Positions 34,117 through 45,588 of a stretch of 64,000 nucleotides of DNA are shown here, in pieces. Origin of the DNA: Parascedosporium putredinis (lineage: Eukaryota; Ascomycota; Sordariomycetes; Microascales; Microascaceae); assembly GCA_949357655.1 (NCBI GenBank), contig CASHTG010000001.1, positions 1,426,001-1,490,000 on the forward strand, in the 5' to 3' direction. Made by a program: the position numbers and the translations under genes. Position 1 is the stretch's first letter. Every line of letters begins with the position of its first letter. Under the pieces are notes generated by a model that was given only the letters and a program-made list of their open reading frames with translations, ran no database searches and was not told the origin of the DNA.

Positions 34117-35758
34117 CTAAAAGAATTCGTCCTCTCCGTTACTGAGAACGCTCGCGCTCCAGAGACCGACGAGGCCGATGAAGCTAATCTTCCACCCGCG
34201 CGTGAGGCCAGCAAGGCCCTGGCCTTGCTTATAAACAGTTTCTGCGACGGGCTTGCGGCGCTTGGCGCCAGGAGGGCACTTGGCCGGGGACAGGTCGTGA
34301 TCCCTCCTCCAAGCAAATGTGGTACATGGTGCCCAGGACACCGTGATACGGCCCGACCGGGACTACGGCCTGGAGGGAAGAATCTCTGGGATCAAAGGCG
34401 GCAATGTAAGGGCGCGTGGACAGGACCGAGGCCTGGGCGCGGCGAAGCACCGTTTCCAAGGGAGGCGGATAAAAAGCGCGGTGGAGGCTGCGCAAAACTT
34501 GGAGATGGAGAATGCGACGGGAGTAAGCTTGAGGTCGAGCCTGAACCTCGATTGGGCGACAATCGGAGCTAGAATGGTGAGGACGGGGTGTACGAGGGAG
34601 TGCAGTATCGTCGGAAGTATGAGTGTTGACGGACACACGTAGGAAGGGAGCGCCCTCAAGGTGGTCCAGAGTCCCCTTGTTCGGCGGGAAGCAGGCGTCA
34701 AGATATGCCTGTTGTAAAAAGAAGAAGAAAATTAGCAAAGTGATCGAGGGATGAGCAAGACCCAAGGAGCGGTCTCCTGGTGAGTGCGACGAGAATGCTT
34801 ACCTCGTGCGAATCAAATCAAGCGGCGCCAAGAGCAAGCCCGTCACTACAGCGGCGGCGGCGGCAACGCCCAGCGTGGTCCACGGGTGGGGTGATCTTGT
34901 GAAAGCGTCAAGCATGTCTTCCTCCACGCCGATGTCGGGCACGCTGAACATGGTGGCCAACGCACCGCGGGACCAGTTCTCCACCCAGGATTGGAGAACG
35001 GTGTAGAAGAAGGTCGCGTTGGTACCCTTCCACGTGCCCCAGGCTCCCTCTCTGTTCCAATTCCTAGCAATCACGTCGAGCACCGAGTCCGAGCTCGAGA
35101 TGCCGAGTTGATGGGGTGGCGCCCGTGGCGCAGGTGAAGGGGTGGCAGGCGTGGAGGGGCGTCTCCGAGTTGGTGAGGTTCGGCGGTTGGACGCGGATGG
35201 CGTTGTAGGGAAGTTTGAGGTGAAGTAGGCGGGCTCGCCCTCAGAGTCGGAGCCGGCATCGGGATCATAGTGCTGGATGGAAATTAGCACGCGAGTCTCG
35301 TGGTCGGCCAGCCACGCCACCGCGTGGACCCAAGATGCGAGATTTCAAGGACGCCAAAGAGGCAAAAAAAAAAAACACCAACAGAAGATGGGAGGGCTAC
35401 TTTGTCACGGCTTACATTTTTGATTCCGGCGCTACCGCAATCACCTTGGTGGTGGCCAGCGAGCCCGGGTCATCGCCGAGCTTGACCTGCAGCAAGACCT
35501 TGGCGACCTCAAAGGGCTGCGCGGTCAAGGCGGCCAAGTATTTCCATAGGAGCTTATCAAGCAGCTGCTGTACATTTCAAGCGTGGACGACTCGTTCTCG
35601 AGAAAGTCTTCGTATTTCTTCCAGGGAGTAGACAAATCGTCGCGTATCGAAGAGGTGGGGTTGGTCTTGAGGTTCGGGATGTGGAAGGAACGCTTATCAG
35701 CTTTGACGTAGGGCCGCGCGGAGTATTCCTCCTCGCCAACGGGCCACGAGGACGCCAT
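34117..35758 (-). CDS. ugo1: UGO1-like mitochondrial outer-membrane fusion protein
   Basis: Ugo1 is a carrier-family-derived outer-membrane protein that links the fusion GTPases Fzo1 and Mgm1. Visible here: MASSWPVGEEEYSARPY at the start, and the carrier-like helix LLWKYLAALTAQPFEVAKVL. Next come a low-complexity acidic loop (YDPDAGSDSEGEPAYFTSN) and a second carrier-type segment ending PLDLIRTR (the family PxDxxRxR signature). The C-terminal carrier repeat ends in a hydrophobic segment WKISFIGLVGLWSASVL. The intron at 34802-34709 is clear. Another should begin at the gtaagc near 35415 (after APESK), but no convincing AG acceptor precedes the next coding segment (WVHAVAWLADHE). Frame breaks near 35570, near 34470 and near 34305 fit missing bases. 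Identification rests on overall architecture. Confidence 0.75.
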
Positions 35759-36947
35759 TGAATGAAATCGACAAAGGTTACGAGGGGAAAGGAATGGAGG
35801 GGAGAGAAAGAATAAAATGAAAAAAGTGGTGTTCAGCAATAGGCCCCTTTCAATGTTCACATTCCGGGGATATGGGATCTTCGTGTCATTCCCGTTCCCG
35901 CGGTCAGGAAGCTATCGCGAGAGAGGGGACATCGATTGTGTTGATCTGTATGGAGGGTGGAGAGAGAATCGCTTCCTTTTGCCTGGCGTCGCCAAGTAAT
36001 AAATTTTGAGCTTTCACGTTCTCTCCTCATAACCAACCCACTTTTTCACTCACTGGCCTCTCACGCGTCATTGGCGCATCGTTGCTGGAAACGCACAGTG
36101 CTAACAAATATTTTTGTTTCGAGCCGGATCCCAGTTGTTTGGCTTTGCGAATTTCCCTTCTTCATGCCAAAGGCCCAAAAATGCATTGTAGGATTAGACG
36201 GGCCAGCCAATGAAATCTCGCCATTCTGCCTGGCTCGTCCTCACATTTGGGTATGGTATACAGTGCGGGAAATTGAGCTTCTTCTCATGTACACTGTGGC
36301 TATTGAGCCCGAGTGTGAACATTGAACTTGACCACGGCTATTGACCACTGAGCTCAGTCTGCCATTGAGCCACTGATCAAAGAATGGGCACGGTGAGTCC
36401 CATTGATTGACTTGATACGCCGAATGACCCGACGTGGGCGCTATCCTCATTCCAGTAATTCATTCTTCAGGGCCCTTTCAGCAGCTAGAATACCAAGACG
36501 GACGTCCAGCGCGGCTTTGTCTTGGTGCTCCACCGATCTATGAGATCAGCCAGTCAGACAACTCGCGATTGAATTGATTGAGCAACCCTTTTTCCTGCGG
36601 CGTTTCCCAACCGGACTCCAGGGCGGGAAAGGAAAAAAAAAAAAAGAAGCCAGCCAAAGAAAGATAGACACAAACCACAACCACAACAACGCCCCATTTA
36701 CCTTGAGCTCGGGAGCTTCCTGTCGGGCCAGAACTCGACTTTATATTTTGCATGATTTTCTTGTTCTTTTTCATCTAGTTCCGTTTAATCATCACCCTTA
36801 CACACACAGAGAATCAAGGCTGCGAAGCTAGCCTAAGCCGTCCATCTCGGGCTCGACGAACACATCGATACCCCTCTACCTAACCTACCCTCGACAACAC
36901 TCTTCAGCTACCCTCATCGCTTCCGCTCAAAGTCTGCCCGCGCAGCC
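35759..36947. other. Divergent promoter region of UGO1 and YAH1-like genes
   Basis: About 1.2 kb between the starts of two mitochondrial genes facing away from each other. It includes a CCAAT pentamer near 36207 and an ACCTAACCTACC element near 36878. No gene is supported. Confidence 0.45.
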
Positions 36948-38039
36948 ATGTCTTCGTTACGAACCCTCCTCCCCGTCTCGGGGCCAAGCGACCCGTGGCC
37001 GTCCTCGCCACGCCCTTTGCGACGACGCCGGTACCCAAGCTCCAGCGGCAATCTTTGAGGACGTGGAGCTCCACCACATCGCGACTCCCTCGACGTGTGA
37101 CGCACACTATCCTCCGACCCTCGACTCTCCAAACCGCGCGAGGCTTCTCTACCTCTACAAGATTGTCCCACGGTCACATTGACCCGCCTAAGCCGGGCGA
37201 AGAGTGTGTCCTCCCCGCGATCTGCGTTTTTTTTTTCTCCTTCTTCTTCCCCAGCCTTAGGACTCTTTCCTCGGGCCCCACGGCATGACTAGCTCGCCTC
37301 CGCGGAGATATGCTCACACCAAGTTTTTTATCACAGGATCTACGTAACTTTTATCGACAAGGACGGAACCGAAGTCAAGTTGGCAGTTTGCGAGGGCGAT
37401 AATCTGCTGGATATTGCCCAGGCGCATGACCTTGAAATGGAGGGTGAGTCGCTTCCTTAGCTTATCTCCGTTGCCCCGATTTTCTCTCTCTCCCGGCCCC
37501 GACCCCGAGCACAGTAGCTTCGGCCTTTTCAGTCTCCGACCGATTCCACCTTCGGGCTTTTGCCTCCACCCCCTTGCCCTCGCTCATTTCTTCTAACATT
37601 GCGCTTCTTTGCTACAATAGGTGCCTGTGGTGGTTCTTGCGCGTGCTCGACTTGCCACGTCATCGTGACAGAAGAAGAATTTTACGACCGAATGGCCGAG
37701 CCGGATGATGATGAGAACGACATGCTCGATCTCGCGTTCGGCCTCACAGAGACGAGTAGGCTGGGGTGCCAGGTCAAGATGACCAAGGAATTAGACGGTC
37801 TTGTCGTCAAGCTGCCGTCCATGACCCGCAACCTCAAGCCAGTGACTTCAGCTAGGCGGCAACACCTCAGCATGTCTCGCATGGTGGTGTGGTTGCATAG
37901 AGGAGCGGGGCGATTTTTCGAGGACGATCTCTTTTCCAGCTCGGAAGAAGAGGCAAGGGTGGAGATTATACGACTAGGACGGCCGGGCTTCGCGACCAAA
38001 TCGACGCAGGGGCCCGGGGAAGATCGGAGTGTACCATAA
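36948..38039 (+). CDS. yah1: Mitochondrial adrenodoxin-type [2Fe-2S] ferredoxin (YAH1)
   Basis: Yah1 supplies electrons for mitochondrial iron-sulfur cluster and haem A synthesis. A basic, Ser/Arg-rich presequence (QRQSLRTWSSTTSRLPRR) precedes the ferredoxin fold: IYVTFIDKDGTEVKLAVCEG, DNLLDIAQAHDLEMEGACGG. The cluster ligands are C-x5-C-x2-C in ACGGSCACSTCHV, with the fourth Cys in TSRLGCQVKM. Exons: 36948-37203, 37337-37443, 37621 onward. The first donor is GTGTGT; the second is GTGAGT. One missing G near 36985 (gtctcggggcc) is needed. As written, the last exon runs on after LPSMTRNLK to a stop at 38039, giving an unusual tail. One more missing base there would end the protein at the TAG at 37853-37855 (about 199 residues), the more normal size. 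Confidence 0.88.
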
Positions 38040-38524
38040 CCATTACAGAACTCTCTCAATTGGGGAAACCATCGTGGAAAGGCCATTGTGGAGGTCAGTC
38101 ATCATGGAGGCTTATCATCGCCGAGCTTCGGCCAGGCGTGTGCCCTTGTACAATAGGATCATGAAATCGGGAGGGGAAAACTAAACCAAATAGACGACTT
38201 GCATATTGGAGGCAGCGCAAGATGAGAGTGCAAGCAGGATGAATATACCACCAATACTCCTCTATTTTGTTTTCATCAGGTGTCTCTAGAGAAACCCTCC
38301 CCCACGCTAAGGAGGGGAGAAAAGATAAATGATGGAAGAAAGAGATAGAAAGAAACAACGCCGTTACATGCGGGAAACCTGTGTGATTCGGGCGTCCAAG
38401 AGACGGAAATTGGAACAAGCCTCAAGCGAGGAACAAGAACCGCCAAAGAAAAAAAGCACCCTAGAAGAAAAGAGAAAGAAAGTCGAATAAAGATCAAAGG
38501 GAATGGCGCAAGCCTCGGGGCCGA
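38040..38524. other. Spacer between convergent YAH1 and RRP15 genes
   Basis: About 0.5 kb with no visible gene; it should contain both 3' ends. Confidence 0.5.
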
Positions 38525-39440
38525 TCAAGCTTCCTCGAGCGGCGTCTTTTTCAGCTTGCCTCCGCCCGACGCAATCAAGTCCAAGAAGCCCTTTTGCTCA
38601 TCTCGTTGACTTTTTCCTCCCGCCTATCTATGCCGATGACGCGCCCTTCCTTGGCCGACCTCTCCGCCACCGAAGCCTTGACCTGGGCCGCGCGCACGGC
38701 GTTGAAGAGCTTGACCACACCCCTCTGCGCCACGCGCCGCAGCCTCCTCTCCTCGTCCAGCACGTCCGACGTGGTGCGGCCCGAGCCCTCCTCGGGCGCC
38801 ATGATGTTGCGCACGCGGCCCTTTTCCAACGCCCGGAGCTTCTCCTCCTTCATGTGCCGCCGCGCCTTGACCTCGAGCACCGAATCGGCCGCGGCGCGCG
38901 CGGCCGACTGCGCGTCCGCGCTGCGGGACAGCACGGGATCCGCGCGCTTCGTCGTCGAGAGCTTGGTCGATAGGATCTTGGAGAGGGAGGTGGCGAAGGC
39001 CGAGGGTCGTTGCGCTTGGACGGCCTCTTGCCGTGGGCGGAGGCGGAGATTTCGCCGTCCGATACCTGGGGCGAGTCGTCCCAGGCGCCGTCGGATTCTT
39101 CTTCTTCTTCTTCTTCTTCTTCTTCGTTGTCGTCATTCTCGGCGGACTCAGAGCCGTTCTCGTTCTCGGTGGGTTTGAATGATATCTTTTTCGGCTTCTT
39201 GGCTAACCGCTTTGTCCGCGCCGTGTCCTCGTCGGAAGACGAGCCGGAATCCGTTGCGGCGCCGTCGTCCACTTTGGCATTCTCAATGTCGTCCTCCGAG
39301 TCTAGTAGGTTCACGGCGTCGAAATCCTGCGCTTCCTCGGGTTCGGATTCACTCTCGTACGCCGGCTGCTTCCTGCGCTTTTTGTAGGGCTGCGACGCCG
39401 AGCCTGAGGGGCCCCGCTTCTTTATTTGCTTTCCCGCCAT
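38525..39440 (-). CDS. rrp15: RRP15 family ribosome biogenesis protein
   Basis: Rrp15 is a nucleolar factor for 60S subunit assembly (pre-rRNA processing). The N-terminus is basic (MAGKQIKKRGP, then KKRRK). A long acidic region follows, including a ten-residue Glu run from a GAA repeat (39096-39125) and DSSP/SDGE motifs. The conserved C-terminal domain starts near SAFATSLSKILSTKL and contains KADPVLS-like, EVKARRHMKEEKLRALEKGR, RRVAQRGVVKLFNAVRAAQ and GFLDLIASGGGKLKKTPL. Two missing bases (near 38993 in accctcgg, and near 38595 in aaaaggg) reconnect the frames and give 305 residues with the stop at 38525. No intron is required. The assignment is good because both the acidic N-half and the conserved C-half match the family layout. 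Confidence 0.87.
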
Positions 39441-40303
39441 GATGTTGTGTCTGTATGTTTCGAAACTCGATCGTCAGGCCACTTGCGTAAGGAACGAACG
39501 GTGGATATCAATGAGTTGGTGGAATAGTTTGGGGCTTGGGGACTTTGGGGGTTTTTTCCTCTTCTTTTTGCTGGGAGTGGTTCTGGGTGCATTTTCTGGG
39601 CGGTAAAGGGAAATTTTCTTTGAGAAAATGGCAGAAAACCCGTGGTTGCTTTGGTCTTCGCGGGGCATTTGAACAAGGAAGGCGGTGAAGGAAACTTTTA
39701 CAGCAACCGAGCTCACCAGGAGTTTCATTTCTGAAGTGATGCAAGATACACTGATACAAATTCTTTTATTTTTATTTTCGTTTTGTTTTTGGTTGAATTG
39801 ATGATTCGACCTGCTACGTCGCTTTTAGATAAAAGGCCTGAATGAATAGCGGACTTCTGCACTTCTTTTTGTTTCAAAAGATTTGATTGCGAGCTTTACT
39901 ATGCAGGCAAGATCGCAAGCTTCTTGCCCCACCGAAGCACTTACACATATCACCCAGCTTCGCCGCTTCGACCACTTCGTCCTCCAAGGCGTACATATTC
40001 CGTTGTCTTCAACCGGTCACATGAAAGCTTCAGAGCAACCTAGGTCTCAAAAAACGAAACCAAAAGGTAGTATGCATTTACAAATCAAGATGCACGCTCA
40101 TATTTGTTCAAACTATTCAAGATATCTTAGACCACCGACAAGTGGCCCTCGGCCGCCACTCCATTAACCTCCTTCCGAGAGAAGACTTTTTGTTCCAAAA
40201 GAAGCTTTCTCTGGTCTTCTCTCTCTTCCCCATAGATCGATAGGACGGCTACGCATTCGCACAACACTTTTTCTCTTATCTAGATAGGACATTGAGCCAG
40301 CCT
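39441..40303. other. Intergenic spacer
   Basis: About 0.86 kb between the RRP15 start and the GH45 gene end, with a T-rich segment around 39765-39795. No gene is visible. Confidence 0.5.
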
Positions 40304-41275
40304 TTAAGCACGGCATCCCGAGATCGCGGTGAGGGACTCGGGGCAAGTGATGGGCTGGTACTGGAGGCCCCAGGTGTTAACGTCGCCACGGGCCCAGTTC
40401 CACCTCCAGTAGCAACCAGCTTGCATGTTGGTGGGAATGTTCTCGCAGTCGGACGCCTGGCTGACGCCTCCCCACTGACGACCCCTGAGAAAAGATGCAC
40501 GGTTAGCAATTGGTCAAGACAATTTCGCGGATAGGCAGCGCAGCTAAAAGACGAGATATATCCACGCTGGCCGCAACCAGTTCAGATCAAGAGAAAGGGG
40601 CAAAGTTGGACAAACTTACCAGTCAAGGCCATACTGAGCCGAGCATCCCTGCGAGTTGGGGCCCACGCCACCACCAGGCGTAAGGAGGATAAAGTCCCTC
40701 GTGCCACTTTCGGAGACGCTTCCGCCCTCGTTGATGATCTGTACCTGCATCTTCTTGCCCGCGGCGGGGCCCTCGGTCCACTGAAGCTCGAAGCACTTGC
40801 AGCAGTTTTCAATGCCATCGGTGATGGCGAAGCCGTACGCGAGGTTCTCGGCCACAGGGCGGGGCTGGTAGTCGGAGCAGAGGTAACCCAAGTTCGCGCC
40901 CTCGCTGGACTCGCCGCACGAACTGGCGACGGAGTTGGATTGATCATTGTTGTATGGCTGGTCGTCCTTGTTGCAGACCATGACTTGGCCGCTGATGGGG
41001 TGGCTGCGTTAGCATGGGAGGAAGAGAGCTAGTGTGGAAAGTCATCAAGAGGTAAAACATACCTCACGCTTCCCTGAAGAAGACTCTTCCAGGCGCAGGC
41101 GGGCTTGCAGCTACGACACGGTTAGAAATTGATCGTTTGTCTCCCTGTTTTAGGGGGTCTTCTTTTTCTCTTAAACTTACCAGTCCCAACCGGTGAGGGT
41201 GCGTCCATTCTGGGCCGACACCTGGGGAAGGAAGGCCGCCGCAGCAGCGAGGAGAAGAGTAACGGTGCGTTGCAT
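40304..41275 (-). CDS. GH45 endoglucanase, single domain, no CBM
   Basis: Endo-beta-1,4-glucanase of family 45. Four exons (41275-41181, 41110-41063, 40991-40620, 40484-40304) with introns of 70, 71 and 135 bases give 231 residues and an intact frame. A signal peptide (LLLAAAAAFLPQVSA) is followed by NGRTLTGWDCCKPACAW, where the Asp in the WDCCKP motif is the family catalytic base. The second catalytic Asp is probably that of TRDFILLTPGGGVG. The Cys pattern (CCKCFELQW, QAGCYWRWNW, SGCRA) is typical. The protein ends straight after the catalytic domain, so it lacks a cellulose-binding module, unlike the AA9 enzyme 15 kb away. Two introns interrupt codons within or beside the first active-site loop. 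Confidence 0.9.
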
Positions 41276-41550
41276 GATGAAAGATAGGTAAAGAAGATGG
41301 TAGTAGTATTAGAGATTATGTCGTATATATGTACGATATAAAGAACAGGTGATGGTCACTTCGCGCCGGAAGATGGAATGGAAGAATGAAAGTGGTAGTA
41401 GTAGTAGAAGAAGAAGAAGGAGAAAAACGAGTGTATGAAAAGGGGCAAAACTCCCTTGGTTTGGTATGAGCCAATGTGTTTCTGGAAGAGGGTAGATGAA
41501 GAAGGAGAGTCAACTTTCAATGGCGGATTCCCCAGCGGGCTTGTTGGGTA

Positions 41551-41558
41551 TATATATA
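41551..41558 (-). promoter_or_regulatory. Candidate TATA box upstream of GH45
   Basis: TATATATA about 280 bp before the start codon. A second AT-rich candidate (tatatat) lies nearer at about 41324-41330. Which one is used cannot be told from sequence. Confidence 0.3.
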
Positions 41559-42933
41559 CACACACATACACAAGAGATAGACCTTTTTCAATCTTCGTGT
41601 CAAACTCTCCCCTCCTCGATCTAATTCCGGGTTGAAAGGCGTCTCGCTCTGGTAACCCTGGTCCTCTTTTTCCTGCCATGATGGCGGAGCTTCGGCTCAT
41701 AGAAGCGTAGCTGAAGCCCTCGCTCGACCTCCCAATAACCCAGTCCCCTTTTCTTCTTCTTGTCTCGACGAAAATAGAAAGATTCGCTTACCATGTCCTG
41801 GTTGCAAATAACCCATCAGTCTCGGACGGCCAAGACCGCGCGTTGTCTGCCGACATCTGGTAAGATAGATTGGTCCAATATCTTGCGCTGGCAAATTCTG
41901 TGCCGCCAAGGGGGCAAAGGCTTAGGATAGAAGCCCAGCCGTGGCCAGGCCAGGGATTCTGACCGAAGACGTGAGCATAGTCGGCACTAGGTCTTGGGAG
42001 GGGAGCAAACGTCAAAGTGATGGGGACCTCTCAAACGTGGTTCCGGCCGGTTTGCGGTCCGCGCGCCTTGTACCCCGTAGCAAGAGCTTCGATGGATCCA
42101 CTCAAATCCGCGGGCACGTCGCGTTCTTGCCCAAACGCAAAAAATATTGGTTCCGGTTGAGAGCCACTTTGATCCTATCAATACACCTCAGGAAGGGGGC
42201 GATCGAAGGGAGGCGGGCTCGGAGGAGACGCCGTAACCTGCAGGAACGCTAAGGCAGGTTGGACAGAGGGTCGCCGGTAGCCACATGCTCAGATATGAAT
42301 CCACCCATCCATCCAGCGGATATTTCGACGACCCGTCCGCCACGCGTGTGCGTACCGTACCAGTATGCCCGAGGCAGAGTACATGCTGCTGCGAGGGCGA
42401 TAAATAGCCCGGGGCCTTTGTGCATGATCGCTGAGGTGGGCGGAAGACATGTTCCAGCATGCCACGCCGGGAAGCTGCTGGGAAGAGATAAGCAAGGCCT
42501 CTTTAAGAATAGATCACCATTTCTCCTTTAAGTAGATATGATGCGTTCATTCCGCCCTCTGGATTCGCTAGCCATTACCGGGCCCATTGTCCACGACGTT
42601 TCTCGTGGTTGGGTTTACCTTTCTCCCTTGACCCTCTAGGTCCGCAGCAGCGAAACCCGATAAATTTGGTAAACCGCGCAAGAGCCTTTCCTGGTCCCGA
42701 GATTGGTCTGTCGATTCTCGGGGCGAGGCGCCGGAGAGGGTGCGATTAGGTTGGAACGTTCGCCATGACGACCAAAGGTCGGCCGACCCGGCGCCACGCC
42801 AAAGATTGCTCGGGGTCGCTGCATTAGGCGAAGGGACTAGAGAGGGGCTAGCCTAGCTGTCACCTTCTCCCCGACAAGCTGGTTACCCTAAGCATCGAGC
42901 CGGATCATATTTAGTTCACGACTGGACTGCAAG

Positions 42934-42935
<2 letters not shown>

Positions 42936-42965
<30 letters not shown>
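42936..42965. repeat. AC dinucleotide microsatellite
   Basis: Fifteen perfect AC units, the longest dinucleotide repeat noticed in the window. Confidence 0.9.
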
Positions 42966-42969
<4 letters not shown>

Positions 42970-45588
42970 GTCTTGTGTGTGGGACCTTTATCGGCCTCTC
43001 AAAATCATATCCCTGGCATCCTCTCAAAAGAAGTAGACTACAAACCGAAAGAAGAAGCAGGGTAGAGGCGGTGGCGCCGTGGGCCGGGCTCGTCCCCCGA
43101 GTGACGGGTGACGGGTTGAGGTTGGAAGTGGACCGGATAAACCTGCCAGACACTCTTTTTCTCTTCGCTCTCAGCCTCTTGTATGTCGAAGCAGCCCTCC
43201 AATTCGTCCCGGCCTCAACCGTGTTTGTTGTGCGGCGAGGTACAAGGGAATTTCGCGGGCTGCAATCTTTTTGCCTTTCCTTCCCCAAGGATAAATACAG
43301 ATTCCTGCCAGGGCCAAGGAGCCAATACCGGGTGTCAGTTGGCATATAGTACGCGGCATCCCCTATTTTTAGCCCATACCGAGCCTAATGTTGAATTCAC
43401 CCAGTCCTTGATGCGTTCATAAGATCAACGATGAATTGCTCGAAAATTCCAGCCCTTACTAAAGATTTTGAATGCGCATTGGTGGAGTTGCAACATGTCT
43501 TCTCTGGCGTGCCACGGTTCCGAACCAGAACTAGGACGGACTAAGACTGCTTGACATGCCGAAACCATCCAGAATCTGGGGAGGTCAGGTTGGAAAACTG
43601 CCATCATTACCATCAGTGCCAGCGCCAAGACCGGTTCTGGCTTAAGACGGCTATACCTTCAATGCAACCAGTTGCTCGAATTGATTTAGGCGGCCTTTCT
43701 CAACCTCGTAGGGAAGTGAAATGTCTACGAGGGCAGGAAAGAACGACGAGTAGGAAATCGGGCACGGAAGGAGGAAGAAGAGAAAACGGGCGAAGAAAAG
43801 AGTGCCTCAAGATTGAGCGTGCCGCGTGTCTGTACCAATCCTTCCGGGAGGGCTGGATGCCGCCTAGAAATCAACGTTGAGACACCAGCGATATATGGTG
43901 CTCGAGTACGACGCAATCCTGCTCGCTTGCCTTCCCGCCCTCGTGCAGATCCAGAAACTAACAAGGCGAATGCTGAACCTATTCGGTAGTTGCTGAGCTG
44001 CCAACAATGCCCAAAAAACAAAGAAAAAGAAAAAGAAAACAAAACCTATTGAGCTTGTCATGGTGGTCTCACCCTCGAATGAGCGTTAACGAGGAAAGGC
44101 CCATCCGCTCGCTTTTAACCATGCCGGTGAGACGGGACAGGCATGGTATGGAAAATCCTGGCCGCGCTCCGAGGACACCCCCTCCCGGGATCCCTTCCGT
44201 CAATCTTGCCCCCATTCTCTCTCCCTCCTTAGTTGTCCGTCTCAATGAGCTGCTATCCATATGAGCGGATTGTTGGTAGCCGTAGCAGCTTAGAGTCTAG
44301 ACTTATGACGTCGCGTACGTTTGCCGTTGGCCATCAGTAAGTGTATGAATGTGATTCGCTCGCCCAGTCCCAGGATGTTGAGAGATAGGAAGGAGGTTAC
44401 TTCAATCGCGAATCCTGAGAGACAGAAAGAGGAATAGTAGACGAGATCGGGTGTCCAGACGCCTCGCGTGGACATGGAAAACACAATGGCAACGACCACT
44501 TGTCTCGTCACGTCTCCTTGCTAGGTGGTAAGGGTAACATATCAATGGCGGAGAGTTAACACAGCACTTGAGGAATGAATCTGACTGCCTTGCCTCGCTT
44601 TCGTCTTCCAATCCGTTTCCCATAACCCGGAATGCAAGGGCGCGGTCAAACACGCCTACGAATCTAAGATATTATAGTAAATCTGACCTGCTCTTTCGGA
44701 ATTCACAACCGTCACCCGTGTGCCATGCAATGTCTGCAGGGCCCTAAATTCTGCTCCGCCGACGGGCGAACCGAAGCCCGATAATATCTCGGTGTACAAC
44801 CGAACCTTGCCGGCTGAGATATTGGTCTCAATGTCCCTGCCGAATCTTTACTTCGACAACCTCGCGTCTCATAATCAGACCACCGCTTCATACGACTTTG
44901 ATCAGAGTTCGCATCTTTCGCGACTAAGCTGGCCGTTGGCGGTCGAATTTATAGTCAAGTAATATAGCCAAGCTCAAGAAGCGTCAATTGATGGGTTACT
45001 CTTCCTCACAAGATAGCTCAACTTACCAAGGTATAAACTTCGTATTGAAGGGGCCGTCGATTGTTGTACGAGGGTTGGTGTTGCGTGAAAGCCATGGCGG
45101 TGGCCCTTCGAATTCTCATAGCCTTTGTTTCCTTCTTTTCTTGGGCTGTCTTTCTCCCCCTCTTACGAGGAAATCCCCGAGGACACCCTCCTCGGGGGTT
45201 GCTGCTAGGTGCAGATTGATTCTCAAAGTTCACAAGCCAACATGTACAAAATATAAGCACAAAGTTCGTTTTCGCTTTTCTATATATCCACTTGTACAGC
45301 GCCACAGAGGCGAAATTGTTCCTTCTGTACATTCTCGTAGCTTTCCGGGAATTTCCTTGCCGTAGACGGTAAGAAGATTTGCAACCACCGAAGAGATTGT
45401 TCGACCCATTGCTCTCAATGATACGAGGCTAACCCTCGAAAACATATCACATGTATGCGTACCACCTTCAAGGATTTGGTATTTTCCGCTGTCACCGGCC
45501 GGCTGCGGTATCGCGGCAAGGCAAATTCTCTGGTCTGGGTAAACTGCTCTGCGGGCGAACCTGGATACACACAGCCTAGTTCACTCAT

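Larger units (their letters stand above)
41276..45588. other. About 4.3 kb without a supported gene
   Basis: Upstream of GH45 and downstream of the GluRS gene. It includes an AC dinucleotide repeat (42936-42965). Short openings up to 144 codons exist but lack features or splice patterns. The part near GH45 presumably includes its inducible promoter. Confidence 0.4.

Noticed and set aside
33838..34572. 244-codon plus-strand opening
   Set aside because: Overlaps the conserved C-terminal part of UGO1 in antisense; its composition is a shadow of that gene.
43371..43377. GGCTAAA-type cellulase activator site on the minus strand
   Set aside because: It lies about 2.1 kb upstream of GH45, is a single copy, and is likely to occur by chance.
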